A DNA stretch of 64,000 nucleotides from Rubrobacter_D sp963840835 (GCA_963840835.1 CAWJAM010000006.1:607902-671901), one strand, 5' to 3'; shown: positions 1 through 8,372, counted from the stretch's first letter. Notes: generated by a model from the letters alone, not told the origin. Numbers and translations: made by a program.

Positions 1-628
1 CGGCATCGCGGCTGGCTTCGCCGAGGTCCAACGGCTCCACGTCGTGGTCCTGCTGGATGACCCTGCGCTTTGGCTTCTCTTCCTCTTCACCTGATTCTTC
101 CGCGCCCGAACCGTTCGCGCTTACGGCCTCTTCCTCTGCCGTGTCGTCTGGTTCAGCTGGCTGCTCCGGCTCTTCCCTTGTGTTCTCGCCCATGATCTCC
201 TTCTCCAGACACTCGGCGAACTGGTTGATGAGTTTGGTCGCCACCTCTTGCTGGACGCCACGCCCGAACTGGGCGGCCTTCCCCGTGAGATGCATATCGG
301 TCTCGACGTGCACCTTCGTCCCGCCGTCCTCCTCGCTCAGGGTGGAGGTGATGGTGGCCGAGGCAGTGCCCTGACCGCGCGCGTCCTTGCCGTCGGCTTT
401 GAGCACCGCCCGGCGGGATTCTTCGTCCGTCTCCTCGAAGCTGACCGTGCCGTTGTACTTCTGGGTGACGGGGCCGAGGCGGATCGTCATGGTCCCCTTG
501 TACTCGTCGCCTGACTCCTCCTGCAAGGCGGCGCCAGGGAGGCAGGGTGTGATCCTTTCGAGGTCGAGCAAGGTCTCCCAGGCCTGCTCGACTGGTGCCT
601 CAACCGTAAACTCGTTCTCCATCTTCAC
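1..628 (-). CDS. CoxG-like SRPBCC protein, 3' end outside window
   Basis: This is a START/SRPBCC-fold protein of the CoxG family (carbon monoxide dehydrogenase subunit G), thought to help mature or membrane-anchor CO dehydrogenase. The N-terminal 145 or so residues closely parallel the next gene (641-1081), sharing ENEFTV, PCLPGA, GPVTQKYNGTV and GKDARGQGTASATITSTLSEEDGG. Unlike that paralogue it has a long acidic C-terminal tail rich in Glu, Ser and Lys-Arg that runs off the left edge. I chose the GTG at 628, which gives VKMENEF aligned with MKLENEF and has AGGGGG six bases upstream; the ATG at 622 is the alternative. It is last in the form I cox operon, 12 bp after its paralogue. Confidence 0.85.
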   Translation of the reverse strand, partial: MKMENEFTVEAPVEQAWETLLDLERITPCLPGAALQEESGDEYKGTMTIRLGPVTQKYNGTVSFEETDEESRRAVLKADGKDARGQGTASATITSTLSEEDGGTKVHVETDMHLTGKAAQFGRGVQQEVATKLINQFAECLEKEIMGENTREEPEQPAEPDDTAEEEAVSANGSGAEESGEEEEKPKRRVIQQDHDVEPLDLGEASRDA

Positions 629-640
629 TGGCGTCCCCCT

Positions 641-1081
641 CTAGAAAAGCTCCTTCTCCAGACAGTCGGCGAAGCGGCCCATGATCTTGCTCGCCACCTC
701 TTTGTGCATGCCACGTCCGAACTGGGCGACCTTTCCCGTAAGCTGCATGTCCGTCTCCACGAGTACGTGGACGCCGCCATCCTCCTCACTCAAGGTGGAG
801 GTGATGGTGGCTGAGGCAGTGCCCTGGCCGCGCGCGTCCTTGCCGTCGGCCCGGATCACGGCCCGGTGCGCGCTCTCGTCTGTGTCTTCGATCTTGACGG
901 TGCCGTTGTATTTCTGGGTGACGGGGCCCATCTTGACGGTCATCGTCCCCTCGTACTCGTCGCCGACCTCGGCCGTCAACTGCGCCCCCGGCAGGCACGG
1001 GGTCACCCGCTCCAGGTCGTTCAACGCCTTCCAGGCCTCGTCTATGGATGTGTTGACCGTAAACTCGTTCTCCAACTTCAT
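641..1081 (-). CDS. CoxG-like SRPBCC protein
   Basis: Complete 146-residue CoxG-family protein. The family carries a hydrophobic cavity and is associated with recruiting or maturing aerobic CO dehydrogenase at the membrane. It starts MKLENEF and contains PCLPGAQL near residue 30, GPVTQKYNGTV in the middle and GKDARGQGTASATIT in the second half, all shared with the neighbour at 1-628, so the two are a tandem duplication. The start ATG overlaps the stop of the upstream MocA-like gene (ATGA), which implies translational coupling. Confidence 0.88.
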   Translation of the reverse strand: MKLENEFTVNTSIDEAWKALNDLERVTPCLPGAQLTAEVGDEYEGTMTVKMGPVTQKYNGTVKIEDTDESAHRAVIRADGKDARGQGTASATITSTLSEEDGGVHVLVETDMQLTGKVAQFGRGMHKEVASKIMGRFADCLEKELF

Positions 1082-1719
1082 CGTCTGGCCTCCTTCTTCC
1101 TAGCTCGCTTGTCGAAGCCGCGCGCCTGAAGGCGCCGCAAGTCTTCCACGGTGTCCACGTCGGTGGGGTCGGCTACGTCATCGCATGGTACCTCCGTCAC
1201 CAGCCCTGGATGTCTTCTCAAGAACCCTCTCGCCCCCTCGTCTCCGAATAACTCCTCTTCGAGCATCGGCCACACCCCGCGGGCGAAGAGGGCCGGGTTG
1301 CGCGGCCTCCCTGAGTAGGTGGCGACGGCCACCCTCGCGCCCTCCTCGAAGGCCCGGGCGAGACGCTCCACCGCCGCCGCCCCAACGAGTGGCTGATCTC
1401 CGAGGACCACGATCGCGGCACCCGCCTCCGGCGCGCAGGCCGCGAGGCCACGCTTCACCGAGGTCGAGATGCCCTCTGACCACTGCCGGTTTTCGACGAT
1501 GCGGGCTCCATAAGGCGTGCATACGCGGCGTAGCTTCTCCCCTTGGTCTCCGGCGGATTCCCCCACCACCACGATTATCTCATCCACAGGAGCCTCGCGC
1601 AGTTCGGAGAGGACGGCCTCTATCAGGAGTTTCCCCCGGTAGGGCGCGAGGAGCTTCCCGCCGCCGAACCGGCTCCCCGCGCCGGCGGCGAGCACGACAG
1701 CCGAGACCCCACTACGCAC
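1078..1719 (-). CDS. MocA-like molybdenum cofactor cytidylyltransferase (paralogue 2)
   Basis: Nucleotidyltransferase of the MobA/MocA family, expected to join CTP to molybdopterin to make the MCD cofactor that CO dehydrogenases need. About 213 residues. The nucleotide-binding loop AVVLAAGAGSRFGGGK lies at residues 7-22, and the later VLGDQPLV matches the family's metal-binding GDQP. The frame is open further upstream, but the GTG at 1719 overlaps the previous stop by 8 bp and places the loop at the N terminus, as is usual. A second MocA-like gene lies immediately upstream; the two may have different specificities (MCD versus MGD, or different apo-enzymes), which cannot be told from sequence. 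Confidence 0.85.
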   Translation of the reverse strand: MRSGVSAVVLAAGAGSRFGGGKLLAPYRGKLLIEAVLSELREAPVDEIIVVVGESAGDQGEKLRRVCTPYGARIVENRQWSEGISTSVKRGLAACAPEAGAAIVVLGDQPLVGAAAVERLARAFEEGARVAVATYSGRPRNPALFARGVWPMLEEELFGDEGARGFLRRHPGLVTEVPCDDVADPTDVDTVEDLRRLQARGFDKRARKKEARR

Positions 1720-2317
1720 TGCTCCGCCAGTGGGCGAGCGCCAACCCGTAGTCCTCCGGAGTATCCACATCGGGCGGCAACTCAGCTTCGATCTCCACCC
1801 GCGAAACTCGCTCTGGATAAGCCTCGATCAACTTCCACACCGCCTTGTCCCCGTGAAGCCCGCGCAACTCCCCGAATGCCTCGCGGGCGAAGATGAACGG
1901 GTGCCCGAGCCCCCCAAGATAAGAGCTCACGGCCGCCCAGGGACGCTCTCGCCTCCAAGTCGCCACGACGTGGTCGATGAACTCCGCCCTAACGCCAGGC
2001 TGGTCGCCGAGGAGCAGCGCGATAGCCTCGCAATCTTCACCGGCGGCGTCCAATCCCGCGAGGAGCGAAGTGGCGCAGCCCGTTCCGTAAGCCGTGTTCT
2101 CGACCACCTCGGCCCGGCCGAAATCCACCGAGGCGCGCAACTCCCCAGAAGCCCGGCCAAGCACGACGACGACCCGGTCCAGCGACGAGGCGTTGGCGTT
2201 CCTCACCGCCTGGCCAAGGAGCGTGGTGTCCTCGAAAGGGAGAAGTTGCTTGGGGGTTCCGAACCGGCTGGACTTCCCGGCCCCGAGAACCACCCCGGTG
2301 AGGTCGCTCCATCTCAC
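1712..2317 (-). CDS. MocA-like molybdenum cofactor cytidylyltransferase (paralogue 1)
   Basis: Second MobA/MocA-family nucleotidyltransferase, about 201 residues. It has the loop VVLGAGKSSRFGTPKQLLPF at residues 9-28 and LLLGDQPGV in the central part; the KQLLP form is typical of MocA-type cytidylyltransferases acting on the xanthine dehydrogenase family. The GTG start at 2317 overlaps the stop of the XdhC-YHS gene (GTGA). The open frame extends upstream, but that part is only a shadow of the preceding gene. It lies in the form I cox operon and probably supplies the cytosine-dinucleotide molybdenum cofactor. Confidence 0.87.
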   Translation of the reverse strand: MRWSDLTGVVLGAGKSSRFGTPKQLLPFEDTTLLGQAVRNANASSLDRVVVVLGRASGELRASVDFGRAEVVENTAYGTGCATSLLAGLDAAGEDCEAIALLLGDQPGVRAEFIDHVVATWRRERPWAAVSSYLGGLGHPFIFAREAFGELRGLHGDKAVWKLIEAYPERVSRVEIEAELPPDVDTPEDYGLALAHWRSSA

Positions 2318-3267
2318 CGGGTGGAGATCGTTTCGGTCGCGTACTTCCCCGGCTCTTTCTCGAAGGCCCGCTTGCAGCCGGGACCGCAGAAATAAAAAGT
2401 CTCTCCGTCGTGTTCGCCCGTGTGCCTGGCCGTCTGGATCTCCACCTGCATCCCGCATACCGGGTCTGCGGCCCAGGCGTCTCGCTCATCGGTCGTGGGT
2501 GGACGGAGCTTCGCGCGCAGGGAGAAGACCTCGGCCATGATGGAGAGCGAGATGCCCTCCTGCCCACCGGCCCCCACCGGCAGCCCCGCCGGCGAACGCA
2601 CGACGGACAGAGCTCCGTCCTCGACTCCCCGCTCGCGCAGTTCGCTCAAGACCCGCTCAGCCCGGCGGGCGCTCGCCACGAGCCCCACGTAGGGCAACCC
2701 GAGCCTCACCCCGGCCTCCACCGCGTCCTCGTCGAACCCCCCGAACGAAGCCACTACCATCCAGGTGTCCCGCGGGTAAGGGACCGCCCCGGCGGTGAGT
2801 TCAGCGACGTCTTCGACGCGGACCAGGCGGAAGCCCAGTGGCGGGGCAATGGCGGCGAGCGTGGCGGTCACCGGCGAGTCGCCGGCGAGGATGAGGGTAG
2901 GGCGGGGCAGGAAAGGCTCGACGTAGAGGTCGGCGGTACCCTCGCTCGCGCAGGTCATGCGGGTCAGGCGGACGCCGGGCTGGGGAGCGGCGGTGTCGGG
3001 CGTGATCCTGACAAGCCGGGGCTCTCCTTCCTCAAGGGCGGCGAGCGCCTCCCGGCGGGCCGTCGGCCCGATGCATCCGCCCCCGACCCAGCCCTCGATG
3101 GTCCCGTCGGAGTGGACCACAGCCCTGTCCCCGACGTGCGCCGAGGTCGCTGGCTCGGTGCGGACGACCGTGACGAGGGCGAAGGGGTGCTCGCCGCCCG
3201 CGAGATCCCCCGCCCGCCGCAGAGACTCCGCGCGGCGGGCGAGGAAGTTGGACTCCTCGCGGAGCAT
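2314..3267 (-). CDS. XdhC/CoxF-family maturation factor fused to a C-terminal YHS domain
   Basis: 317-residue protein in two parts. Residues 1 to about 250 are an XdhC/CoxI-type molybdenum-hydroxylase maturation factor: an N-terminal XdhC domain with GWVGGGCIGP (Cys65) and a Rossmann-like C-terminal half ending AGLPVGAGGQEGISLSIMAE. Family members bind and sulfurate or insert the molybdenum cofactor. Residues 267-310 are a YHS domain (DPVCGM with Cys271, FYFCGPGCKRAF with Cys294 and Cys298), a small metal-binding module also found in copper and heavy-metal proteins. The start ATG shares one base with the coxL stop (TGATG). Because form I CO dehydrogenase needs a Mo-Cu centre, the YHS module could be related to copper handling; that is inference. 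Confidence 0.88.
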   Translation of the reverse strand: MLREESNFLARRAESLRRAGDLAGGEHPFALVTVVRTEPATSAHVGDRAVVHSDGTIEGWVGGGCIGPTARREALAALEEGEPRLVRITPDTAAPQPGVRLTRMTCASEGTADLYVEPFLPRPTLILAGDSPVTATLAAIAPPLGFRLVRVEDVAELTAGAVPYPRDTWMVVASFGGFDEDAVEAGVRLGLPYVGLVASARRAERVLSELRERGVEDGALSVVRSPAGLPVGAGGQEGISLSIMAEVFSLRAKLRPPTTDERDAWAADPVCGMQVEIQTARHTGEHDGETFYFCGPGCKRAFEKEPGKYATETISTR

Positions 3268-5624
3268 CAGGCATCCACCCCGTTATCCCGCAGGGCGGCC
3301 CACACCCTGGCCGGCGTCAACGGCATGTCCAGGTGCCGCACCCCGTAAGGTGAGAGCGCGTCGACCACGGCGTTGACGACAGCCGGCGGAGAGCCCACCG
3401 TCGGGGACTCGGCGACGCCGCGGGCGCCGAGCGGGTGGTGGGTGGAGGGAGTCACCGTCTCGCCGAGTTCGTAGCTCGGGGCCTCCATGGAGGTCAGCAT
3501 CAGGTAATCCATGAAGCTGCTGTTGAGGTGGTTGCCGTCCTCGTCGAACTCGATAACCTCCATCAGGGCCGTACCGATCCCTGAGGCCAGGCCGCCGTGC
3601 ATCTGGCCCTCGACGATCATGGGGTTGATCCTCACCCCGCAGTCGTCCACCGCGATGAAGCGTTTGACCTCGACCTGCCCGGTGCCCCTGTCTATCTCCA
3701 CGACACAGATGTACGCGCCGAACGGGTACGTCATCTCCGGCGGGTCGTAGTACGTGACGCCCTCCAGGCCTGCCTCCTCACCCTCAGGGACGTTGGCGTA
3801 GGCGGCGAAGGAGACCTCCTCCATCGTCGCGCCCCGGTCCGGGGAACCCTTGACCTGGAACCGCTCGCCCGTCCACTCCATGTCCTCGGGGGAAGCCTCC
3901 AGCATGTGAGCGGCGATCTTCTTGCCCTTCTCCCTGATCTTGCGCGAGACGATGGCCGTCGCCGCCCCGCACACCGGTGTCGAGCGGCTCGCGTAGGTGC
4001 CGAGCCCGTACGGCGTGTTGTCCGTGTCGCCCTCCATGACCTCCACGTTCTCCGCCGGGATACCCAGTTCGCCGGCGACGATCTGGGCGAACGTCGTCTC
4101 GTGCCCCTGCCCCTGCGACTTGACGCCGAGCTTCAGGATCGCTTTGCCGGTCGGGTGCAGGCGTAACTCCGCGGAGTCGAACATCTCTATCCCCGCGATG
4201 TGGCATTTCTTGCCAGGCCCCGCGCCCACGATCTCCGTGAACGTCGAGAACCCGATGCCCATGATGCGGCCTTCCTCGCGGGCCTTCTTCTGCTCTTCGA
4301 GCAATTCCTCGTAGCCGGCTATCCGGAGGGCTTCGTCCAGGCCCGCGTCGTAGTCGCCGCCGTCGTACTCCCAGCCCATTACCGAGACGTAGGGCATCTG
4401 CTCCTTCTTGACGAAGTTCTTGCGCCTGAGCTCGACCGGGTCCATGCCGAGTTCGTCCGCCAGCACGTCCATCGTGCGTTCCATGAGGTAGATGGCCTCG
4501 GTAACCCTGAACGAGCAGCGGTAGGCGATGCCGCCCGGAGCCTTGTTGGAGTAGACGCCGGTCGCCTCGGCATACGCCGCGGGCACGTCGTAGCAGCTCG
4601 TAAAGATCGGGAAGAAGCCCGTAGGATACTGCTCGCCGGGCTGGGCGTGGGCGTCGAAGGCGCCGTGGTCGGCCAGTATGGTGGAACGGACGCCGAGGAT
4701 CTCGCCGTCTCTGGTCGCGGCTATCTCGCCGGTCATGCGATAGTCGCGGGCAAAGGAGCTGCTCATCAGGTTATCCGAGCGGCTCTCCATCCACTTCACG
4801 GGACGGCCTATGATCAAGGAGGCCACGGTGGCGCAGACGTAGCCGGGGTAGATCGGGACCTTGTTCCCGAACCCCCCACCGATGTCTGGCGAGATTATCC
4901 GGAGCTGGTGTTCGGGAAGGCCCGAGACCATGGCGAAGAGCGTCCTGTGGGCGTGCGGCGCCTGGGAGGTCATGTAGATGGTCATCTTGCCGGTCGAAAC
5001 ATCGTAGTCGGCCACGCACCCACACGTCTCCATCGGCGCCGGATGGCAGCGCGGATAGAACATGTCCTGACTTACGGTTACCTCGGCCCGCTCGAACGCG
5101 CGTTCGGTCGCCTCTCTGTCCCCCGCGTCCCACTGGAAGATGCGGTTGTCTTCCTTACCTTCCTTGTCGTCCCTGATGATGGGAGCGTCCCCGTCGAGCG
5201 ACTTGCGGGAATCTACTATTGCCTCCAGCGGTTCGTAGTCCACGTCTATCAGCTCAAGGGCGTCCTGGGCCACGTACTTGTCGTCGGCGACGACGAAGGC
5301 GACCTCCTGGCCCTGGAAACGGACCTTGTCGGTGGCGAGCACGGCCTGCGTGTCGCCCGCGAGGGTCGGCATCCAGGCGAGGCCCTGAGCGGCGAGGTCC
5401 GCGCCCGTGATGACGGCGAGGACCCCTTCGAGCTCCAGCGCGGCGGAGGTGTCTACGTTGTTTATCTTCGCGTGGGCGAAGGGGCTGCGCAGAATGGCGG
5501 AGTGGAGCATCCCCTGAAGCTGCACGTCGTCAACGTAGTTTCCCTTGCCCCTGACGAAGCGCCCGTCTTCCTTGCGCAGCATCCTATCGCCGAGCGTGTG
5601 TCTTTGCGTAGTAGCGTCCGTCAT
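3267..5624 (-). CDS. coxL: Form I aerobic carbon monoxide dehydrogenase large subunit
   Basis: 785-residue molybdopterin-binding large subunit of the xanthine oxidase family, within the usual range for CoxL. The diagnostic active-site loop AYRCSFR (Cys about residue 370) identifies form I CoxL, whose Cys carries the copper of the Mo-S-Cu centre. Other family signatures are GGGFGNKVPIYPG near residue 245, KSQGQGHETTFAQI, and GARGVAESPTVGSPPAVVNAV near the C terminus. The start ATG at 5624 follows GAAAGGATCCCCG. With CoxM and CoxS upstream it forms the heterotrimer oxidising CO to CO2 and passing electrons through FeS and FAD to the respiratory chain. A 17-bp inverted repeat lies just upstream, between coxS and coxL. 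Confidence 0.95.
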   Translation of the reverse strand: MTDATTQRHTLGDRMLRKEDGRFVRGKGNYVDDVQLQGMLHSAILRSPFAHAKINNVDTSAALELEGVLAVITGADLAAQGLAWMPTLAGDTQAVLATDKVRFQGQEVAFVVADDKYVAQDALELIDVDYEPLEAIVDSRKSLDGDAPIIRDDKEGKEDNRIFQWDAGDREATERAFERAEVTVSQDMFYPRCHPAPMETCGCVADYDVSTGKMTIYMTSQAPHAHRTLFAMVSGLPEHQLRIISPDIGGGFGNKVPIYPGYVCATVASLIIGRPVKWMESRSDNLMSSSFARDYRMTGEIAATRDGEILGVRSTILADHGAFDAHAQPGEQYPTGFFPIFTSCYDVPAAYAEATGVYSNKAPGGIAYRCSFRVTEAIYLMERTMDVLADELGMDPVELRRKNFVKKEQMPYVSVMGWEYDGGDYDAGLDEALRIAGYEELLEEQKKAREEGRIMGIGFSTFTEIVGAGPGKKCHIAGIEMFDSAELRLHPTGKAILKLGVKSQGQGHETTFAQIVAGELGIPAENVEVMEGDTDNTPYGLGTYASRSTPVCGAATAIVSRKIREKGKKIAAHMLEASPEDMEWTGERFQVKGSPDRGATMEEVSFAAYANVPEGEEAGLEGVTYYDPPEMTYPFGAYICVVEIDRGTGQVEVKRFIAVDDCGVRINPMIVEGQMHGGLASGIGTALMEVIEFDEDGNHLNSSFMDYLMLTSMEAPSYELGETVTPSTHHPLGARGVAESPTVGSPPAVVNAVVDALSPYGVRHLDMPLTPARVWAALRDNGVDA

Positions 5625-5662
5625 CGGGGATCCTTTCGTTCAGCAGTCATCCTACTCTGTTT

Positions 5663-5720
5663 AGTAGGGAGTCGGGAGTCGCTTCACTTCGGGAGTAGGG
5701 CCTACTCCCGACTCCCTACT
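5663..5720. repeat. 17-bp inverted repeat of the GGGAGTAGGGAGT family between coxS and coxL
   Basis: The left arm (5663-5679) and right arm (5704-5720) are perfect reverse complements built from GGGAGTA/GGGAGTC heptamers, with a 24-base loop. The right arm contains the coxS stop codon (5702-5704), so the last CoxS residues GVGSRE are encoded by the repeat. In the transcript it would form a strong hairpin that could act as an mRNA stabiliser or partial attenuator between coxS and coxL. Similar units occur at 31163-31232 and near 58590. Confidence 0.85.
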
Positions 5721-6190
5721 CCCTCACGAGCCGCAGGCTCGCCAGCCGCCCATTGGACGGCCTTGATGATGTTCTCGTAGCCGGTGCAGCGGCAGAGGTT
5801 GCCTGAGATGGCTTCCCGGATCTCCGCCTCCGTCGGGTCGGGATTGCTCTCCAGGAAGGCGGTCGCCGTCAGGATCATGCCCGGTGTGCAGAAACCGCAC
5901 TGGAGCCCGTGCTCCCTGTAGAAGCCTTCCTGCATCGGCGTCAACTCTGTCCCGCTCCAGATCCCCTCGATGGTCGTGACCTCGTGCCCGTTGGCCCGCA
6001 CGGCAAGCACCGTGCAGGACTTGACCGGCTCGCCGTCGAGTTGCACCGTACACGCCCCGCAGTTGGACGTATCGCACGACCAGTGCGTCCCCGTCAGCCC
6101 GAGGTGGTCCCGGACGAAGTGGACCAGGAGCAACCGCGGCTCGACGTCCGCCTCCTGCGCCTCACCGTTGACGTTTATGCTTATGCGCAT
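5702..6190 (-). CDS. coxS: Form I CO dehydrogenase small (iron-sulfur) subunit
   Basis: 162-residue two-[2Fe-2S] subunit. Plant-type cluster ligands are Cys39, Cys44, Cys47 and Cys59 (CDTSNCGAC, then SC), and the second cluster uses Cys98, Cys101, Cys133 and Cys135 (CGFC and CRC), the standard pattern for molybdenum hydroxylases. I chose the ATG at 6190, whose first base is shared with the coxM stop (TAATG); the open frame extends further upstream but only as a shadow of coxM. The subunit passes electrons from the Mo site to FAD. The C-terminal tail GVGSRE is donated by an intergenic repeat. Confidence 0.95.
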   Translation of the reverse strand: MRISINVNGEAQEADVEPRLLLVHFVRDHLGLTGTHWSCDTSNCGACTVQLDGEPVKSCTVLAVRANGHEVTTIEGIWSGTELTPMQEGFYREHGLQCGFCTPGMILTATAFLESNPDPTEAEIREAISGNLCRCTGYENIIKAVQWAAGEPAAREGVGSRE

Positions 6191-7059
6191 TACGCTCCTC
6201 CCGCCCGCTCGACGGCCTTCTCGAGCGCCCGCACTACGAGCACCTTCACCAGGTCCCGCTTGTACTCGACAGGACCGCGGGCATCCTCGGACGGTTCGCT
6301 CTCCTCCGCCGCCCTTTCCCCGGCTCGTCTGAATAGCTCCGCGTCCGGGCGTTGACCATTCAGGACCTCTTCCGCGCCGCGGGCCCGCAGCGTCTGCCCG
6401 CCCACCGCGCACATCCCGATGCCGGCGTTCCTTATCTCCCCGTCGCTCAAGTTCAGGGCGACGCCGATGGCCGCCGAGGCGTAGTCGCCGGTCCGGCGTT
6501 TGACCTTGGTGTAGGCGCTTCCCTGCGGCGCGCGTAGGATGCGGGCGCCCACGATGATCTCGGCCGGGTCCAGTACAGTCTCGAAGGGGCCGGTCTGTAG
6601 CTCATCGATTGCTATGGTCCGCTCGCCGCCGGGGCCTTGCACCACGACCTCGCAGCCCAGGGCCATGAACGCGGCAGGCAGGTCTTCCGCCGGGTCCCCG
6701 TGGGCGAGAGAGCCGCCGACGGTACCCATGTTGCGGACCAGGGGGTCGGCGATCATGGTCTCCGCGTCGTTGAGGATCGGGTAGCGTTCCCCCACGACCT
6801 CGGAGTCCAGAACATCCTGGTGCCTGGCGAGGGCGCCTATCTCGAGCGTCCCGTCATCTTCCCTGATGTAGCGCAAATCTCCGTCAAGCTCGTGGATATC
6901 GATGAGCGTCTCCGGGAAGGCCAGACGGAGCTTCATCATCGGGATCAGGCTGTGACCGCCAGCCAGAAGCCTGGCCTCAGGCCCGTGCCGCTCCAGGAGT
7001 TCTATGGCTTCCTCGACAGAGGTCGCCACCTCGTAATCGAACCGCGCCGGTACTTGCAA
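6190..7059 (-). CDS. coxM: Form I CO dehydrogenase medium (FAD) subunit
   Basis: 289-residue FAD-binding subunit. FAD-binding motifs are AGGHSLIP at residues 33-40 and TVGGSLAHGDPAED near 113-126, as in CoxM of known CO dehydrogenases. The start is TTG at 7059 preceded by AAAGGAGG. It is the first gene of the form I operon (coxM-coxS-coxL order as in classical cox clusters), separated by about 100 bp from the end of the upstream XdhC gene, so it may have its own promoter. Confidence 0.94.
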   Translation of the reverse strand: MQVPARFDYEVATSVEEAIELLERHGPEARLLAGGHSLIPMMKLRLAFPETLIDIHELDGDLRYIREDDGTLEIGALARHQDVLDSEVVGERYPILNDAETMIADPLVRNMGTVGGSLAHGDPAEDLPAAFMALGCEVVVQGPGGERTIAIDELQTGPFETVLDPAEIIVGARILRAPQGSAYTKVKRRTGDYASAAIGVALNLSDGEIRNAGIGMCAVGGQTLRARGAEEVLNGQRPDAELFRRAGERAAEESEPSEDARGPVEYKRDLVKVLVVRALEKAVERAGGA

Positions 7060-7129
7060 CGCCGCCCTCCTTTCCCCAAAAAGCCGTGTGTCGTCGGGTC
7101 CCCACCTGACAACATCCGATACAAACGGC

Positions 7130-7135
7130 AGTATA
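7130..7135 (-). promoter_or_regulatory. Possible -10 element (TATACT) for the form I cox operon
   Basis: On the minus strand TATACT lies about 70 bp upstream of the coxM start in the only sizeable gap between the two cox operons. There is no convincing -35 hexamer at 17 bp, so this is a weak candidate; read-through from the form II operon is equally possible. Confidence 0.3.
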
Positions 7136-7162
7136 GCAGAGACGCAAAATCAGATGCTTCGC

Positions 7163-7975
7163 TCAACGCTCGGTTGGCGCGGTCTCCCTCCTCTGCGGGG
7201 CGTGGATCGCCCCCGAGCGCTCGGCGAGCCGTCCCCCCGAATGCCCGGTCCTGAGCGCGATGATCTCCCCGGCGATGGCCACAGCCGTCTCCTCAGGCGT
7301 GCGCGCCCCGATGTCGAGCCCGATCGGGCTGCTGATGCGCGAGAGATCCTCCTCCGTTGCGCCTTCTTCTTTCAGACGCGCCGTTCGGTTGTCGTGGGTC
7401 CTGCGGCTCCCCATCGCCCCAATATAGCCGGCCTCGGTCGCGAGAGCTGCGGTAAGGACCGGCACGTCGAACTTCGGATCGTGGGTGAGAACGCAGATCA
7501 CGGTCCGTTTATCCACCTCAGCCGTCTTGAGGAACTCGTCTGGCCACGCGACGACGATCTCGTCCGCGCTCGGGAACCGCTCGCGGGTCGCGAAGACGGC
7601 CCTGGCGTCGCAGACCGTCACCCTGTAGCCCATGAACTTGCCGAGGCGGGCGACCGCCGAAGCAAAGTCTATGGCCCCGAAAACGTACATCTTCGGCGGC
7701 GGGGCGAACGACTGGACGAAGACGGCCACGTCCTCCATACGGCGCTGTCCACGCGGCCCGAAGTGCCGCGTCTCCGTACGACCGCCTTCGAGTAGACCTC
7801 GGGCCGACTCGATGATCGCCTTGTCCAGCTCCCCGTTGCCGGCCGTGCCCTCGTGATCTTCCGGCGTAATCAGTATCTTGCCGCCGGTAGCGCCGTAGGG
7901 ACCATCGATGACCGTCGCCATCGCGACCGGCGATTGCTCCTTGAGCGCGGCGTGCCAGCGGGAGAGGATGCTCAT
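7163..7975 (-). CDS. XdhC family protein, C-terminal (Rossmann) type
   Basis: About 270 residues. The C-terminal half has the XdhC Rossmann-like domain: YVFGAIDFASAVARLGKFMGY near residue 95, VICVLTHDPKFDVPVL, and YIGAMGSRRT followed by ISSPIGLDIGARTPEETAVAIAGEII, the family's conserved end. XdhC proteins hold the molybdenum cofactor and aid its sulfuration and insertion. The preceding gene encodes the separate N-terminal XdhC domain, so the pair is a split XdhC. The ATG at 7975 shares a base with that gene's stop (TAATG); an ATG two codons earlier is possible. Confidence 0.9.
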   Translation of the reverse strand: MSILSRWHAALKEQSPVAMATVIDGPYGATGGKILITPEDHEGTAGNGELDKAIIESARGLLEGGRTETRHFGPRGQRRMEDVAVFVQSFAPPPKMYVFGAIDFASAVARLGKFMGYRVTVCDARAVFATRERFPSADEIVVAWPDEFLKTAEVDKRTVICVLTHDPKFDVPVLTAALATEAGYIGAMGSRRTHDNRTARLKEEGATEEDLSRISSPIGLDIGARTPEETAVAIAGEIIALRTGHSGGRLAERSGAIHAPQRRETAPTER

Positions 7976-8289
7976 TACCATTCCACCTTCTCGACGAAGA
8001 TGTGGATGATGCCGCCGCAGGTCAGCCCGACCCCGAACGCCTCGTCGTCAGAGATGCCGTAGGTCAGCAACTTCGGTCTGCCCGTCTCTATGGCCTGCAT
8101 CGCCTCCTCGAAGACCGCGGGCTCCACGCACCCGCCGCTGACGGAGCCGACGACCTGCCCGTCTTCGCTCACCGCCATCGAAGTTCCAGGTCCCAGCGGC
8201 CCACTCCTCTCCACCTTCACGACTGTCGCCAGCGCGGCCTGCTTGTCCTCCTCGCGCCAGCTCGCTACCTTGTCCACGACCGGATTCAA
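7975..8289 (-). CDS. XdhC N-terminal domain protein (CoxI-like)
   Basis: 104-residue stand-alone N-terminal XdhC domain: ALATVVKVERSGPLGPGTSMAVSEDG, then GSVSGGCVEPAVFEEA, then GLTCGGIIHIFVE, with two conserved Cys (GGC and TCGG). It presumably works with the adjacent C-terminal XdhC protein in molybdenum cofactor maturation. The start is TTG at 8289, overlapping the stop of the upstream mini-ORF (TTGA). Confidence 0.9.
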   Translation of the reverse strand: MNPVVDKVASWREEDKQAALATVVKVERSGPLGPGTSMAVSEDGQVVGSVSGGCVEPAVFEEAMQAIETGRPKLLTYGISDDEAFGVGLTCGGIIHIFVEKVEW

Positions 8290-8372
8290 CGCGTATCTCC
8301 TTCTTCAACCAGCTTGTCGATCAAACCTTGAAGAAGGTCTGCGACTGAGTTTATGTCTTCGTCGTACGTCAA
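8286..8372 (-). CDS. 28-residue mini-ORF coupled between antitoxin-like gene and XdhC
   Basis: A short frame begins with TTG overlapping the stop of the antitoxin-like gene (TTGA) and ends with TGA overlapping the TTG start of the XdhC gene (TTGA again). The product is acidic and probably helical (begins LTYDEDINSVADLL, ends KLVEEGDTR). No family is recognised. The two 4-bp overlaps favour translation, or at least use as a coupling relay; a chance open stretch of 28 codons cannot be excluded. Confidence 0.45.
   Translation of the reverse strand: MTYDEDINSVADLLQGLIDKLVEEGDTR

Noticed and set aside
4200..5780. 526-residue open frame on the plus strand opposite coxL
   Set aside because: It lies antisense to a complete CoxL with all family motifs; long opposite frames are common in GC-rich genes.
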